Source: Ascochyta rabiei (Eukaryota > Ascomycota > Dothideomycetes > Pleosporales > Didymellaceae). From it: a stretch of 64,000 nt of DNA. The stretch's first letter is position 1, and every line of letters starts with the position of its first letter. Location of the stretch: assembly GCF_004011695.2 (NCBI RefSeq), contig NC_082405.1:2231001-2295000 (forward strand), in the 5' to 3' direction. The translations under genes and the position numbers were made by a program. Under the pieces are notes generated by a model that saw nothing but the letters and a program-made list of their open reading frames with translations, was not told the origin of the DNA and ran no database searches. This document shows, piece by piece, positions 33,478-45,888 of this stretch.

Positions 33478-36400
33478 CTACCATTGATCGAGTGTAAGAT
33501 GACGTGGCTTACCTGTAAGATTGAGCGTTGCTGGTTGGAAGACGGTAAAGGTAGTGGGTCTAATTAGCGTCGTTGTGCTGGTGACCATCTGCCCAGCATC
33601 CACGAATGTTGTCGATGTGGAAGTGAAACTGACAAGTTGAGTTGTGGTACTGAGAATGAGCACATTTTTAGTCAGAGTCTCGGTGACTGATATCGTCGTT
33701 GGTACGCTCTTGATAATGGTAGTCTCTTGGGGTAGTATAGGAGTAGTAGAACATGTGATCAATGATGTTGACGTGGCAAAGACGGAGATAGTTGTCGGTG
33801 CACTTTGGGTATACGTAACTGTGCGTACGGCGAGGCCCAGGTCGCCGTCGTCTTCAATAGCGGTGATAGGGGCGGGGGTATTGATTGTAAGCGTGGATAT
33901 CGTGAACTCTGTGACATTTCGAATTGCCGAAATGGTTCTGCTTGGCGTCAGCAGTAATCCCAAAGTTAAACCTACGGAAAAGAATATACGGTCAAAGGAC
34001 CGAGTCCAAGCCTGCACAGATGAGAAGTGGAAGAAGGGCTACACATACTCAGTCGCAGCCGGTTGCGTTATAGTGAATGTCTCAGGAGTAATCCTCGTCA
34101 CAGTGGGACCAGTGACATAAGCTGTCTCGATAAGTGTTGCTTGGTACACAGTCGAAGTGATAGTTCCAACGAAGGACATCTCCGTGAGAGTTCTTGTGAG
34201 AACACTAATGGGGCAGGTTAGCACTTCAAAAGAGCTGGGCGTTGGTACCTGGTATGCATGCATGCAAGATAATAAGGGCATGGCGCACAACGACAGCATG
34301 GAGGATGATTTTGCTGTTCCGTTTTGCATGATCTCTATCCAAGCTAGAAAGGATAGACTTTGCTTCCCAGTAGGTCCAGGACCGGAAGGCTTGCGTCTGC
34401 TCCATGAATGTGTCGATTGGCTCCAGGGATATGCCATACCTTGCGTCGTCCCTTGCGGTGCGAAAACAACATTAAGAGAGACAAGCAAATTGAAGTCATA
34501 ATAGAGACAAAATGGAAAAGTATGAAAATCGCACTGGATGTGAACTCACCTATCTTGGACAGAAGTTTGAACGCTGACCTGAGTTACAGTTCTGGAAACG
34601 CATTAGGTATAGTTCATTCCCAAGGCCTTAAATACTTACATCGTGGTAAGAACAGTCTCAAACTGGGTTACAGGCAGAGTTTCTATAACTGTAGACGGGT
34701 TCAGAGTGATTGTGGTAGGCTCGGGCGTTATGAGGATGGTAGACGGATCCTGCGTGAAGGTAGATGGCGGCAAAGTTACGAGGACAGTGCCGTTGACGGT
34801 CACTGTAAGCGGGTCCTGGGTGATGATGAGCGTATTTTCCCTTGTCAGGGTCGTTGGTTCGGGCGTCAAAGTGATTGTGGATGCATCCAGCGTGACCGTG
34901 GAAGCTTCCAAGGTCACCGTTGTTATAATGACGTCCTCATCCTCCACTGCTGTTATCGGTGCGGGAGTGACATATATTGTGCCATTGATCGTTATTGTCG
35001 ATGCTTCCAGCGTGATGGTTGAGGCAGGCTCGGTGATGAAAACCGTACCTTCAATCGTCGTCGTGGAGGCCTCCAGAGTCTGTGTGACTTGCAAAGTCTG
35101 GCTCTCAGTCACGGTGACTGGGTCCGGGGTCACGTATACAGTTCCATTCAAGATGACAGTAGACGCGAGCAAGGTCTCTGTAATCAAGAGAGTATTCTCT
35201 TGTGTGACCGTCGATGGCTCCAATGTTTGAGTTGTGAGAACAGTGTTTACCTCCGTGAGGGTGACGGGATCAGGTGTGACGTAGATAGTTCCATTGAACG
35301 TAACAGTAGAAGCTGGAAGGGTTTCCGTGACCAAAACAGTATTGTCTTGCGTAATGGTGGAAGGCTCTAAAGTCTGAGTCACTTGAAAAGTATTCTCTTC
35401 AATCAATGTGATTGGATCAGGTGTGACATAGATTGTCCCGTTCAAAGTAACGGTGGAAGCGGCAAGGGTCGATGTGACGAATATCGTGTTCTCTAGAGTT
35501 ATGGTAGATGGCTCAAGCGTTTGTGTGATCTGGAGAGTCTGTTCTTCCGTGACGGTGACTGGAGGAGGTGTAACGTAGAGGGTGCCATCGATCGTGACCG
35601 TAGAGGCGGGCAGCGTCGACGTAATTTCGATGGTGTTATCCAATGTGATAGTCGATGGCTCAAGGGTTTGCGTGACGATGACGATATTGTTGCTAGTAAT
35701 TGTCCTATTGTCATGAGTCAATAGCCGCTCATCGCACACCAATAATTTCAAGAGAGCGCAAAAGCGAAGACAAGAGACAAAGAAACATAAGAAAAAGATC
35801 AAGCACGACGCTGGCAGCACTGGTTCCGGGATCCAGGAGTTTGCGAGTTCGTCCAGAACACATTAGGGGCCAGCGAGGAAGTTCCAGGAAAGTCATTAAA
35901 AAGCTTGGGCTTCAGCGCTGCTTGATGATGTGTGTATTATAGTAAATGTCGATGAGTTGAACAACGGAATGCTGTCATGCTCTGTAACTATGATGCATGA
36001 GGGTTGCTGTGGCAACAAGTCTGGAATGTAGGGAGGCATGGGGCGATGCGCACTAGTCCTCCAGTTTCGCTTTCAAAAGTAGGGGACTCTGCGAAGTTGA
36101 ACTTTACTAGCGGGAAAGACAGCTGAAAGCTCGAAGTCTAGGTCATCTTCCTTCGATGAAGCAAAACAGCTTGCGTAGAAAGTGAGGTTTGCGTATGTAA
36201 GCAGCTGAAAAGAACACTTATGCATACCTTGTCTCTAAAAGCGTGTTGGTGACTGTGTCCTGAGGCAAGATTAACGTTGTTGTCTGGACTTCTGTGAGAG
36301 GAGAGACAACTGTGGTTATCTCCGTTGATGTCAATAAGGCAGTTTGTGTGGATATGACAGTCTCAATGACTAGTTCTATTGCGGTGAGAGTAGAAAACCC

Positions 36401-39400
36401 AGAACTCGTCAATGTAGTAGTCAGTTGCACGTAGGTAGTGTCGGTTTTGTTTTCATAGAGAGACAAAGTAGATGTTTCGATGCTCTGCTCAGTCAAGGTT
36501 GTAGTCGTTGGTCGGTCGATTGATAGGGTGGACGTAATGATCTCTTGCTCTACGATGGTGGTTGTTGTAGGTTGAAGGAGAGATGTGGTCTCCGTTATCG
36601 TCGCTTGCACAACGAGGGTCGTAATGATAGGTTGCAAGATGGATAGCGTTGAGATCACTGTAGTTGGCTCGCTTACGGTACTAGTTGTGGAGACAACAAT
36701 GGTTTGTTGCTCGGTAAGCGTGGTTGTAGTAGGTTGCAAGACGCTAAACGTTGTGGTGATGACTTCCTGCTCGATTTCCGTGATTGTTGTAGGATCAAGT
36801 ACAGATGTGGTGGATGTTTCCGTACTACGTTCAGTCAACACCGTGGTCTCTGTTAGTGAGATCGTGTCGGTGCTGAAAAAGGAGAGGATGGTGGTAGCTG
36901 TAGTTGAGACTATTTCTGTACTAGTCAGAGATAGGGTGGAGGTAGCTATGCTTGTTTCAGTCAGGACAATAATTTGAGTAACAGATAGTGTCTCGACTTG
37001 GGTGATAGATGTAGTTGACGTGCTTTGTACGGTTAATGTTGTAGTAGTCGGTGAGGGGATCGAAAGAGTAGTCGTAGACGTGATGCGGGATGTTTGGATC
37101 TCAGTCACCTGGCTCGTCACGATCTCAGTCTCAGTTTCGGTAGTCGAGAGCGTGAGAGATGATGTTAGGGATAGCGTCGATAACAGGATTTCAGTCAAAG
37201 TTGTAGTTGTTGGATCTAGAACAGATAGGGTCGTGGTTTCGGTGCTTCGTTCAGTCAATGTAATTGTGGTGGGCGAAGGGATTGACAGCGTAGATGTCGT
37301 GGTAGTGCGCAAAACAAGTGTTTCAGTTATGCTGCTTGTCAGTGATAGAGTAGAAGTCAGCGAAAGTGTAGCTGTCTCAGTAGTTTGTTCTGTTTGCGTC
37401 TCTGTAAGGGAGAGTATGGAGGTAGCGGTGATCTGATCTGTGGTCGTGATGGTAGTAGGATCAGGGATCGACAAGGTCGAGATTTCCGTGATCTGCTCTG
37501 TTTGAGTGAGTAACAGCGTCTCGGTTGAAGTAAGCTGTTGGACAACTGTGGTTGTTATCACCTGGGTAGTGGAAATAGTGGAAAGCTCCGTGCTTCGCTC
37601 AGTCTGGACAAGCGTAGTAGTGGATACAGCGGTGATTATCTGCGTATCGACAGATGTAGAAGTGATTTGAAGTATCTCGGTCAACGTTGCTGTTTGCGAA
37701 AGCGTTGTCGTAGCCGTTAGAGTCTGTATGTCGCTCGATACAACTGTGATAAAGTCGGGTGGCGAGATATTAGTAGTGGTGATTATCTCAGTGACCGGAG
37801 CAAGTGTCAAAAAGCTTGTAATAAGTGAGGTAACTTTACGCGAAAGAAATTAGCAGTATTCATATTGCGCAATGAAAGACTGGAAATTATGAAGTTCTGA
37901 TGGAGACTAGTCTCGTCAAGAAACTGGGCATTTCTTGGGGATATGGAGTCGACTGCTCTTGTTCCGATTACGTACTAGAACATAGTTAGCAAGAAGGCAA
38001 AAGATTGGAGAATACGTACCCGGCTGGGAGAGTTGAGGTGGAGACAATAGTTTGGGCAGGGACTATGGATGTCGTCGTTAAGCTCAATGTTTGCGTGACG
38101 GGGTCAAGTGTAGACGTGGTCGTGAGTGTGATAGCGGGGAGAATTGTGGTCGACGTAAAGCTGACCGTCAGAGTAGCGCTCGAAGTCAGTGTTTGCAGCT
38201 GAACCTGAGTTGCTGTCGTTGTTTGTGTTTGGCTCGACGTAAGCGTTATCAGACTAGGCGGCTGTGTCTGGACAACAGTCTGGATAAGGGTCTGCGTATA
38301 AATTACAGGGGGTATTGTCGAAACAGATGTTATGGTAGAGGTTACTAGAGAAGCATCGCGAGTTAGAGAAGGCTCAAAGCTCCTAGGAGATGGGCATGGC
38401 GCAAATTCGAATCCTGGAGAGGCACATTTGTAATGTGTAGCTTTGGACAATGGAGAAAGCAGCTGAACATCGGCCTGAAGGTCCAGATGGGTAAACCAAA
38501 GATCCCGACTAGCTTATCAGGGGTAGATTGACGTCTCTCTACAACGTCTTTCGGTTTCGTAGAGTATCCTGAACACGTGCCGTGGGCTGACAGATGAAAT
38601 AGAACTTACTATCTTGAGTTAGTACTATATTTGGGATTGTAAAGCACGCATTCGTCGCAAACAATCTTGCGTGAGCTAGAGCACATACCTAGCAGGGAGT
38701 ATAAATGTAGATACGGATACAGATGTAGATACAACGGTGATGGCAGGCAAGACTTGCGTCAAAGTGGACAGCGAGGTCTCAGTCAATGTAATGGCCTGTG
38801 GTATTTCTATGATTGCAGGGGGTGCAGGAGGTGTTTGGATCGATACGGAAACCGAAGTGATCGTGATGGTGCCCGGCGGCGGCACAGATGTAACTGTGAT
38901 CGCAGATAAGGTTTGAGTGCTCGTAGATATCGAGGTTGTGGTGATGAACTGGGGGACAACCGGCAGAGTCTGAATGGATGTGGAAACTGAAGTAATCGTA
39001 AAAGACTGGGTCACTACAGGCAGGGTCTGAGTGATGAACTGCGTGACTTCGGGCAAAGTCTGAACAGAAATTGAAGTTGCTGTGAAAGACTGGGTCACTG
39101 CAGGCAGAGTCTGAGTGATGGACTGCGTGACCGCGGGTAGAGTCTGAACAGAAATCGAGGTTGCTGTAGTCGTGACGGCTGGTAGTGTTTGAATTGAAGT
39201 AGATACCGAGGTGACAGTAAAAGACTGCGCTGGCAGAGTTTGAGTAGATATCGACGTTATCGTAAAGGACTGTGCAGGAAGCGTGACTGCAGGCAGGGTA
39301 GAAGTGAAAGATAAAGTCGCTGTAGAGGAGACAGTAGCGGTGGTAGTGGACAACTGAATGGCCGTCACCTTGGAGATATCAGCAGAAGTAAGCCAAGTCT

Positions 39401-39661
39401 CCATGTCATACGCACTGTGGTCGTCCCCAGAAGATTCAAGCTTAGAAGGGCAGAATTAATGGTCACCGTGGATGTTATGCTAGTGGTGGCTAATTGAGTT
39501 GAGATCGAAGTTAAGGTCGCCGAGGATGTTATAGTAGTAGTAGCTAGTTGAGTTGAGATTGATGTTGAGGTCACCGATATCGTTGCCGTCTGGGTAGAGA
39601 CACTGGTTACTGTCGCGGTTCGCAGCTCCGTGACGGTAAAAGACGGATTGATCGATGGGTC
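33478..39661 (-). CDS. giant Ser/Thr-rich repeat surface protein (mucin/adhesin-like), 5' end unresolved
   Basis: At least eight exons join in a consistent frame: 39661-39416, 39368-38689, 38382-38020, 37814-36228, 35704-34640, 34591-34550, 34204-34049 and 33937-33478. Together they encode 1,532 residues; the first listed exon begins at an acceptor (GAATAG), so an upstream exon with the signal peptide is missing from the model. Almost the entire protein is Thr/Ser/Val/Ile in degenerate repeats. Exon 2 repeats QTLPAVTQS-type units, exon 4 repeats TTTTLTEQ-type units of about 20 residues, and exon 5 repeats a 50-residue unit. There is no GPI signal at the C-terminus and no cysteine-rich domain. 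It is probably cell-wall or extracellular. Introns of 306, 205, 523 and 345 bp are long compared with about 50 bp in neighbouring genes, so two or more genes remain possible. Confidence 0.6.
34990..35690 (-). repeat. 150-bp coding tandem repeat, about five copies
   Basis: Within exon 5 of the giant Ser/Thr-rich gene. Each unit encodes 50 residues with landmarks QTLEPSTIT, LPASTVT, NGTIYVTPDPVT and TE. Four copies are clear and a fifth is degenerate (EASTTT..., with extra EAST blocks). An NGT sequon recurs in each copy. Periodic coding repeats of this kind often vary in number between strains. Confidence 0.75.
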
Positions 39662-41198
39662 CTATTCATGTCAGCACATCGTGGGGCACAAAAGAAAGCC
39701 TGTGTGCTACTGATCAACATAAGAAACTATCTACAAATGAAGGATATGTGCGGGTCGATTGCAGAGGCCAAGCCTACGATCAATTAGCCATGTAAATTTG
39801 TAGAGGTGTACTTCTCTGCGCGGAGACTTGGTGGCGGTCTGACCTGCCGTCAACTAGACGCGACATGGACAGACATGTCGAAGTACGAGCCCCAAGATAG
39901 CCGCGTGCAAACACGAGACTGCACCGAAAAAACACGGGAATAGACGGGACAGCCACAGGCGATCAGATATACGAAGGCCGAAGCATCGCTACAGAATAAT
40001 ACGAGACGCCTGAGGTGTGCCGCATTCCAGAGGATTGCTAAATCGAAGCCGCAAACAACCGATTGCTCGGACCTGGGGCTCGACATGGCCGGAATGCAAT
40101 CCAACAAGGAAGTCGATAGAGCCACCTAGCTTCTGGACATCGGCATCTTTCCATTGCCGCGGACCGAAGGCGACTAACTGCATTGGTGCTCGTTCATCGA
40201 TGCCATGTGGTGTGCTTTTGTGGCGTTGTTTTTCCCCAGGAATACATGTCATGTCTGAATGAGTCGACACCAAGGGATTGGGACTAGGACGGTTTCTGTC
40301 TACGAAGGAGCTAACACTTGTGCACAAACCATACTAAGCTAGACCTATTTGGTGCAAGACCAAATACCAGCTGCTTCGTACATTCAATGTGTCGCTCGTC
40401 AAAAACGACTTCACCCCACTTATGAGCATACAGAAGGCCAGGCTGGATGATGATGTCAAGTCCGTGACGGCTTGCTGGCGCTGGTACCTAGTCTGTCCCG
40501 CTCATTGGTACAGGTAGTGCCATGCGCATTGTCAACACAAACCACAATGGCCGCTGCCCCATAACATTGGAATCGTGTTGCCGGGAAACTGGCTGTTGTT
40601 GCTGTCAATAGGAATGGGACATGCGGTGCGGCGAAGACGGTGGGTCCCCAGCATAGTCGCGCGCCATCTCGGAATGCTCCGCTTCTCTTTTGTCTGTTCG
40701 TTGGTTCGATGCTCTCGACGTACACGTGGACATCTCCTGCTTTGTACTTCGTACATTCAAGTGGTTGCTCATCATGCTTCCCAAGCAATCGCGAAGGCTT
40801 GTGCGGCGGTGGAGCTTCATGCGCAATCGACTCTATTTGGAACTTGCCCAATCGGGCAGGTTACGTGCGACCTTTCGACGACCCCCAACGTCCAGCACAC
40901 TTCATCACTACAGTTTCGTCGCCGCGTGCAATTTCGATGCTACAAATGTCACTTGAAAGACAACACAGCCTTGCACTCGGCACGGCGCTGCTCAGCTGAA
41001 ACAAACTGCCGAACCCCGTGATTCCTGTCCGAGAATGCCTCGGCTCCTGGCTCCACGCGGCAACCCCATCGTTGTTAAAGCTCTCTCCGCTCTCCGCTCT
41101 CCGCATCCGCACCGCTCAATCTTCTCTTGTGCTGATCGAATCCTGGCGCCCCTGCTCTCCTCTACATCACACTCTTCACACCACACCACACACACAAC
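39662..41198. other. intergenic; should contain the missing first exon of the giant gene
   Basis: No convincing signal-peptide exon was identified. Several frames of 100-150 codons overlap on opposite strands in 40.4-41.1 kb without domains. The last 200 bp are the thiolase promoter, ending in a CA-rich leader. Confidence 0.35.
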
Positions 41199-42500
41199 AT
41201 GACAGAACGTCTCAAGTCCATCGTTGCGCAGATGTCGCCCTCGACGAGCGGTCTGTCCACCATGTACGCTTATCACATCGTCTCTCAGTGGCAGTACGGC
41301 TAACGCAGCGCCAGCACCACCAAAAACCCCGACGACGTAGTCATCACCCTCGCCATCCGCACACCCCTCACAAAAGCCGGCAAGGGTGGCTTCAAGGACA
41401 CGAAGCTCGACGGCCTCCTTGTCAAGACGCTCAAGCAGGTTGTCGCGCAGTCGAAGCTCGATCCTGCCGTCGTCGAAGACATCTGCTGCGGCAATGTCTC
41501 GGATGCAAAGGCTGCCTACTACGTTCGCGCCGCCATGCTCGCCGCTGGCTTCCCCAACACCACCGCCGGCTCCTCGCTTAACCGCTTCTGCTCGTCCGGC
41601 TTGAAGGCAGTACAGGATATTGCCAACCAGATCGCCGTCGGCGCCATCGAGTGCGGTGTCGCCATGGGCGCGGAAAGCATGACAAGCGGAGGCGACAGGC
41701 TCGAGCGTCCCTTTGTCGATGAGATTCTGCAGAACCCTGAGGCGTGTGACTGCATGCAGCCCATGGGCCAGACTTCTGAGAACGTCGGCAACGACTTCAA
41801 CATCTCCCGCGAACGCCAGGACAGGTACGCCGCAGAGTCATACAGGCGCGCCGAGGTTGCGCAGAAGGCAGGCTGGTTCGATGACGAGATTGCGCCCATC
41901 AAGACCACCATCAAAGACCCCAAGACCGGCGAGGAGAAGGAGATCACACTTACAAAGGACGAGGGCATTCGTTACGGCACAACGTTCGAGTCGCTGCAAA
42001 AGGTCAAGCCCGCCTTCCTGCCCCATGGCGACAAGTCCCACGCCGGCAACTCCTCACAATTGACCGACGGCGCCGCCGCGGTCATCTTGATGAAGCGCAG
42101 CAAAGCCGAAGCGCTTGGTCAGCCTATCCTCGCCAAGTACGTCGGTGCCACCGTTGCCGGTTTGCCCCCCAGGATCATGGGTATCGGCCCTTCTGTCGCC
42201 ATTCCCAAGCTTCTCTCCCAGTTCAAGCTCTCGCTTGACGACGTTGACCTCATCGAGCTCAACGAGGCTTTTGCCAGTATGGCAGTGTACTGTCTGGAGA
42301 CGCTGAAGATCGACCACAACAAGCTGAACGTCAGGGGAGGCGCCATCGCGCTGGGTCACCCTCTCGGCTGCACAGGTGCCAGGCAGATCGTCACAGGGCT
42401 GAGCGAGTGCAGGAGGCAGAAGAAGAAGGTTCTGCTTACCAGCATGTGCATTGGCACAGGCATGGGCATGGCCGGGTTGTTCGTCAACGAGCAGTTGTAG
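41199..42500 (+). CDS. 3-ketoacyl-CoA thiolase (acetyl-CoA C-acyltransferase)
   Basis: Beta-oxidation thiolase that cleaves 3-ketoacyl-CoA to acetyl-CoA and a shortened acyl-CoA. Exons 41199-41263 and 41309-42500 (intron with GCTAACGCAG acceptor) give 418 residues. The nucleophilic Cys is in NRFCSSGLKA (about residue 115), the catalytic His in GGAIALGHPLG (about 370) and the second Cys in SMCIGTGMG (about 401), followed by NEQL-stop. Overall resemblance is to the yeast peroxisomal POT1 type. The N-terminus (TERLKSIVAQM) resembles a PTS2 signal (RLx5HL) but has Gln-Met where His-Leu is usual, so peroxisomal import by PTS2 is possible but not certain. Confidence 0.93.
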
Positions 42501-43610
42501 ATTGTTCAGTTTGTATCAAGTTAGCGCGGAAAAAGCAATACAGCACGCTTATGACCAAACTCGAAATGTGTGTCTATGTTCTCAAAAAGACCCCGCCCTG
42601 CAACAACGGGCGCCAAGAGCTAGCTCTCACGTGACTGTCTTGAGTATAAATCATCATTGCCTCCATCAATCCTTTGTACCAACGATCACCTTCTAGAACT
42701 CTTTCGAACTCATCTTCTGCTCCGTCCATTTTGGTAGGATCCAAAACGGATGGAATGTTTACATTATGTCTCCTGCAGTCCCAAGACCTTGTTCCACTCA
42801 AAGACAGCCTTAAATTGTGAACGGATTCTACACGTGAAATGGCATGCATGCCGAATTTCGAATATTCTTTCCAGTCCACATAGTCTAAGATCATGGATGG
42901 TTGTGTCGAAACACGATGGATGCACATCTTCAAAAGTGAAAGCTGACAAACCTATGCGTGGCTGCCATTTTTCGAAAACGATGTTCAAAACTGATGTCAA
43001 AGGATACCATGTGTGGCTGCCGTTCTTTCAAAGATGAACGCGATGGTCTCTCATGCTGGCTGCGTTGCTATCGCAGCCAAATAGGTAGTATTTGTACGCA
43101 CATTTACTTGCTTTCTTAGCCACGTTGTATAGGCCTACTCTCTACTGCAGCAGTTGCGCTTATGCAGGCAGATAAACAGGTTCACCTTTTTCTCGTCGTT
43201 CTTCCACTACACGATCTTTCTCTGCGGCTATAGTGAAAGATCGGCATATATGCTGAAGAACATTACCTGGGAACAAACAGTCTGAAAGCCTAAGTCAAAC
43301 GACGAAGGTTTCGGTGCTGTCGGCTAGGCTCTTTTCCAGGATACGAGAGCGCGATGCTTGGATGAAGGTTGTCCGTACAGTGAAAAGAAATCGGAACAGC
43401 TGGATGCTCTGTCGTCTGTTTTCCTGTTTCTTTCCATTGAATTCGAAACATCATAACACCGCAACGATTCACAAAAAAAGACAGGCCGGTATTCCAACCC
43501 GAAGAAAGCATCCTGATGAGATGACTTGTCTGTTTGAGAAACTTGAAAACTCCAAATCATCGCAGCTTGTTGTGTATGGACAGTTTCCGTTCCGAAATGC
43601 ACGAACCCAA
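42501..43610. other. intergenic, possibly further decayed transporter sequence
   Basis: Moderately AT-rich, with stops in all frames. A short inverted repeat GGCTGCG...CGCAGCC lies near 43058-43079. No gene is supported. Confidence 0.35.
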
Positions 43611-44219
43611 GATTGATGTTCATCTTCCTACGGAGAACTCTCAGGTTTCTTACAGCTGAAGAGCCTTGCGAAAACGATCTTGAAATTGAAAATGTTTGCT
43701 GGGGTAATTTTCAAAGACCACTGTTCTCCTGCCATACTGCGGAGCTGGCGAGCGAGATATATTCTATATTCAAGCAGAGATGTCGACGACATACGATCAC
43801 AGTACAGCCTCCTTCACCAAACCCTGAGATAAATCTCCCAGCGTGAACGGGGCCAAGATGTCCTCCAATGGCAGAAAAGTAACACAGACACCAACAATGA
43901 AGAGAGTAACGAAAGCCCACAGCGTGATCCTCCGACCAAAGTGGTAGGCAGTGCCGTACGAGAAGATGGATCCGAAGAAAGTCCCAGCTTGAAATAGAGA
44001 CACAACGTTTGCCTGAATCAAGCCCGAGTGCGAAGCGCTCATAGACGAGAGTCCGAACTCGTCCTTGAAGGAGTCTAGTGATACTGTCGTTCCGATGAAG
44101 GAGGTCGTGTAGCCAATCATGCAGGATGCGAAAGATGCGGTCATGGCCGATACGTAGACGCGCCAGTTGTACACGCTCTTCGGCGTGGGCTGGTCTTCGA
44201 CCATGGTGAGGATGTCCAT
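43610..44219 (-). pseudogene. relic of an MFS sugar/quinate-type transporter (N-terminal part)
   Basis: From the ATG at 44219 the frame encodes a typical start of fungal quinate/sugar transporters: VEDQPTPKSVYNWRVY, IGYTTSFIGTTVSLDSF, and the first three membrane segments to FGRRITLWAF and VGVCVTFLP. The frame then ends at 43797. A second frame continues the family with HLGPVHAGRFISGFGEGG and CTVIV (43711-43860), so a frameshift lies near 43860. Beyond this a third frame shows only traces (QYGRRTVVFEN, matching the usual IRGRLVGFYE region) interrupted by stops. The remaining two thirds of a roughly 530-residue transporter are not recognisable. It is therefore a truncated, frameshifted pseudogene. 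Confidence 0.75.
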
Positions 44220-45660
44220 CTTGCCAGGATTCAGATCAGCGAGCCGGTATGAGATATGGAGGGTGGAAGAAGGCACAGAGGACGGCGAGGTGGTGAAGAC
44301 AAGCGCTTGTTATGAGTCTGAGGGTCGCGGAACGACTTTTACGGGGCTCCACGATGCTCCAGCTAGATTTGTTGAATTCCTTGGAGACGCCAAACTTCCC
44401 CCACGGTCAATGTCTACCCCGAGACGGCATCAGGGTGAACATTCTCTCTGTGTGGAGTCCTCATGGGGAGGCGAGCGGATGCATTTGCGCCTGGTGAAGC
44501 TCAATCCTCCATGTGTGTGGAGCATACAACCGGTGCTGCGAACTTCTAAGATGCAGTGACGACGATATGGGACCAGGAGGGAGAGGAATTAAGCTTCGTA
44601 GCGGCCAGGTAAAGTCTTGTAGGCCTAGAAAGCGCGTTATATCCGTTAGCGCCGAGTGCAGAGCCTCGTCCTGGCCGTATCAGGTTTAGTGATGTTGCGA
44701 ACGCCTCTCAACCATTGACAACTCAGGTGTTGCTGATGTTGCCATCAAATAGATCCAACGGCTGCTGATGGCAATGTTGGAAAAACTTCTAGAGCTGACT
44801 GCAAGTTCCAGTCCACAAAGCCACAAAGTCATGGGGACTACGACTGAGTGCGAGTACGTTGCGCTTCCAGCATTCGACACGCCTGAGCACACTCTTGGCT
44901 CATCTCCGGCTCTATATCTGCTGGAGCGCCTTCGCGGCATCCTTCTTCAGCCTCTCTAAATCCTCCTTGCGGGCTCAAGATTCGGCCATGGATAGACCCA
45001 TTGTTTTGTTCTCTTGGTCCGCGAGAAGTGACAACAAGCATAGGTATGGTAATTTGTATTCTTGTAAGACAGAGACGAGCTCGGCTTCACCTAGAAGTCA
45101 AGAAGTGCACGCTTGTATCCATATATAGGAAATGACTTTGAAGCCACGCCAAGTGTTTCGAAGAGATATGGCCATTTCCCGTATTTCGCTGACTCTATTC
45201 ACTTTACATCCAACAAGCCCACGTTGCCCACCATGTTCTCCATAAGACATGCTGTAAGATCAACAACCGCATCTCCCGAACATCGAGAGCAAATCGAGCC
45301 TGTAAGCTACTCAATTTCCTCCAGGTGAGCGCCATAACCGACAAGCATCCCCCACGAGGCCCATTGAAGATTATACAACCCCCCGCATTGGAGCGGTCAT
45401 GCACGAGCTGTGATACTCTGGGAGAGCGTTCACCCGACATGAATGCAGCATGAGCATTGATCAGCGGCACAGCCAAGACTTTTCGAGACAGTTTACCCCC
45501 ATGGACAAACACTCACCCTCGCCCCATCTTTCAAGCACTGCAGTTACTTTGTTTCCCCGCAACTAACCACACGCCCCACGCCCCGCCCCTCGATAAACGA
45601 ACACGGCCAGAATCTCAAGACTCACTGCGCCTTACCACGTCTGATGGCGCACTGATGATA
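44220..45660. other. intergenic, no gene seen
   Basis: Upstream flank of the transporter relic and downstream flank of the acetyltransferase gene. Only short frames without domains. Confidence 0.4.
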
Positions 45661-45880
45661 TAAAATATATAGCTTAGTCTAGTACTGTCTTTAATCTAGA
45701 CATTAATCTAAACAGATATATAAGTACTAGAGGAAATTTACTTAACAATCGTATAGTATAGTACAGTATGGTAACTACAGTATCTAAAAGTACAACACCA
45801 GCAGTCTATATTTAACAGCAGAGACAGGTAAACAAGTAAACATTTAACAGTATAGAAGACTAATGTACATGTGGATTTTC
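45661..45880. other. isolated AT-rich patch
   Basis: About 220 bp of strongly AT-rich sequence (TATAAAATATATAGCTTAG and similar) just downstream of the acetyltransferase stop. Its texture, TAG/CTA-rich with few CpG, resembles the RIP-mutated DNA at 51-64 kb. It may be a small relic of a mutated repeat, or simply a 3' flank. Confidence 0.4.
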
Positions 45881-45888
45881 CAGCATGT

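Noticed and set aside
34039..34488. Separate short gene in the middle of the Ser/Thr-rich region
   Set aside because: Only its C-terminal part (from about 34204) resembles the repeat protein and splices in frame to flanking exons. The rest is best explained as a 345-bp intron.
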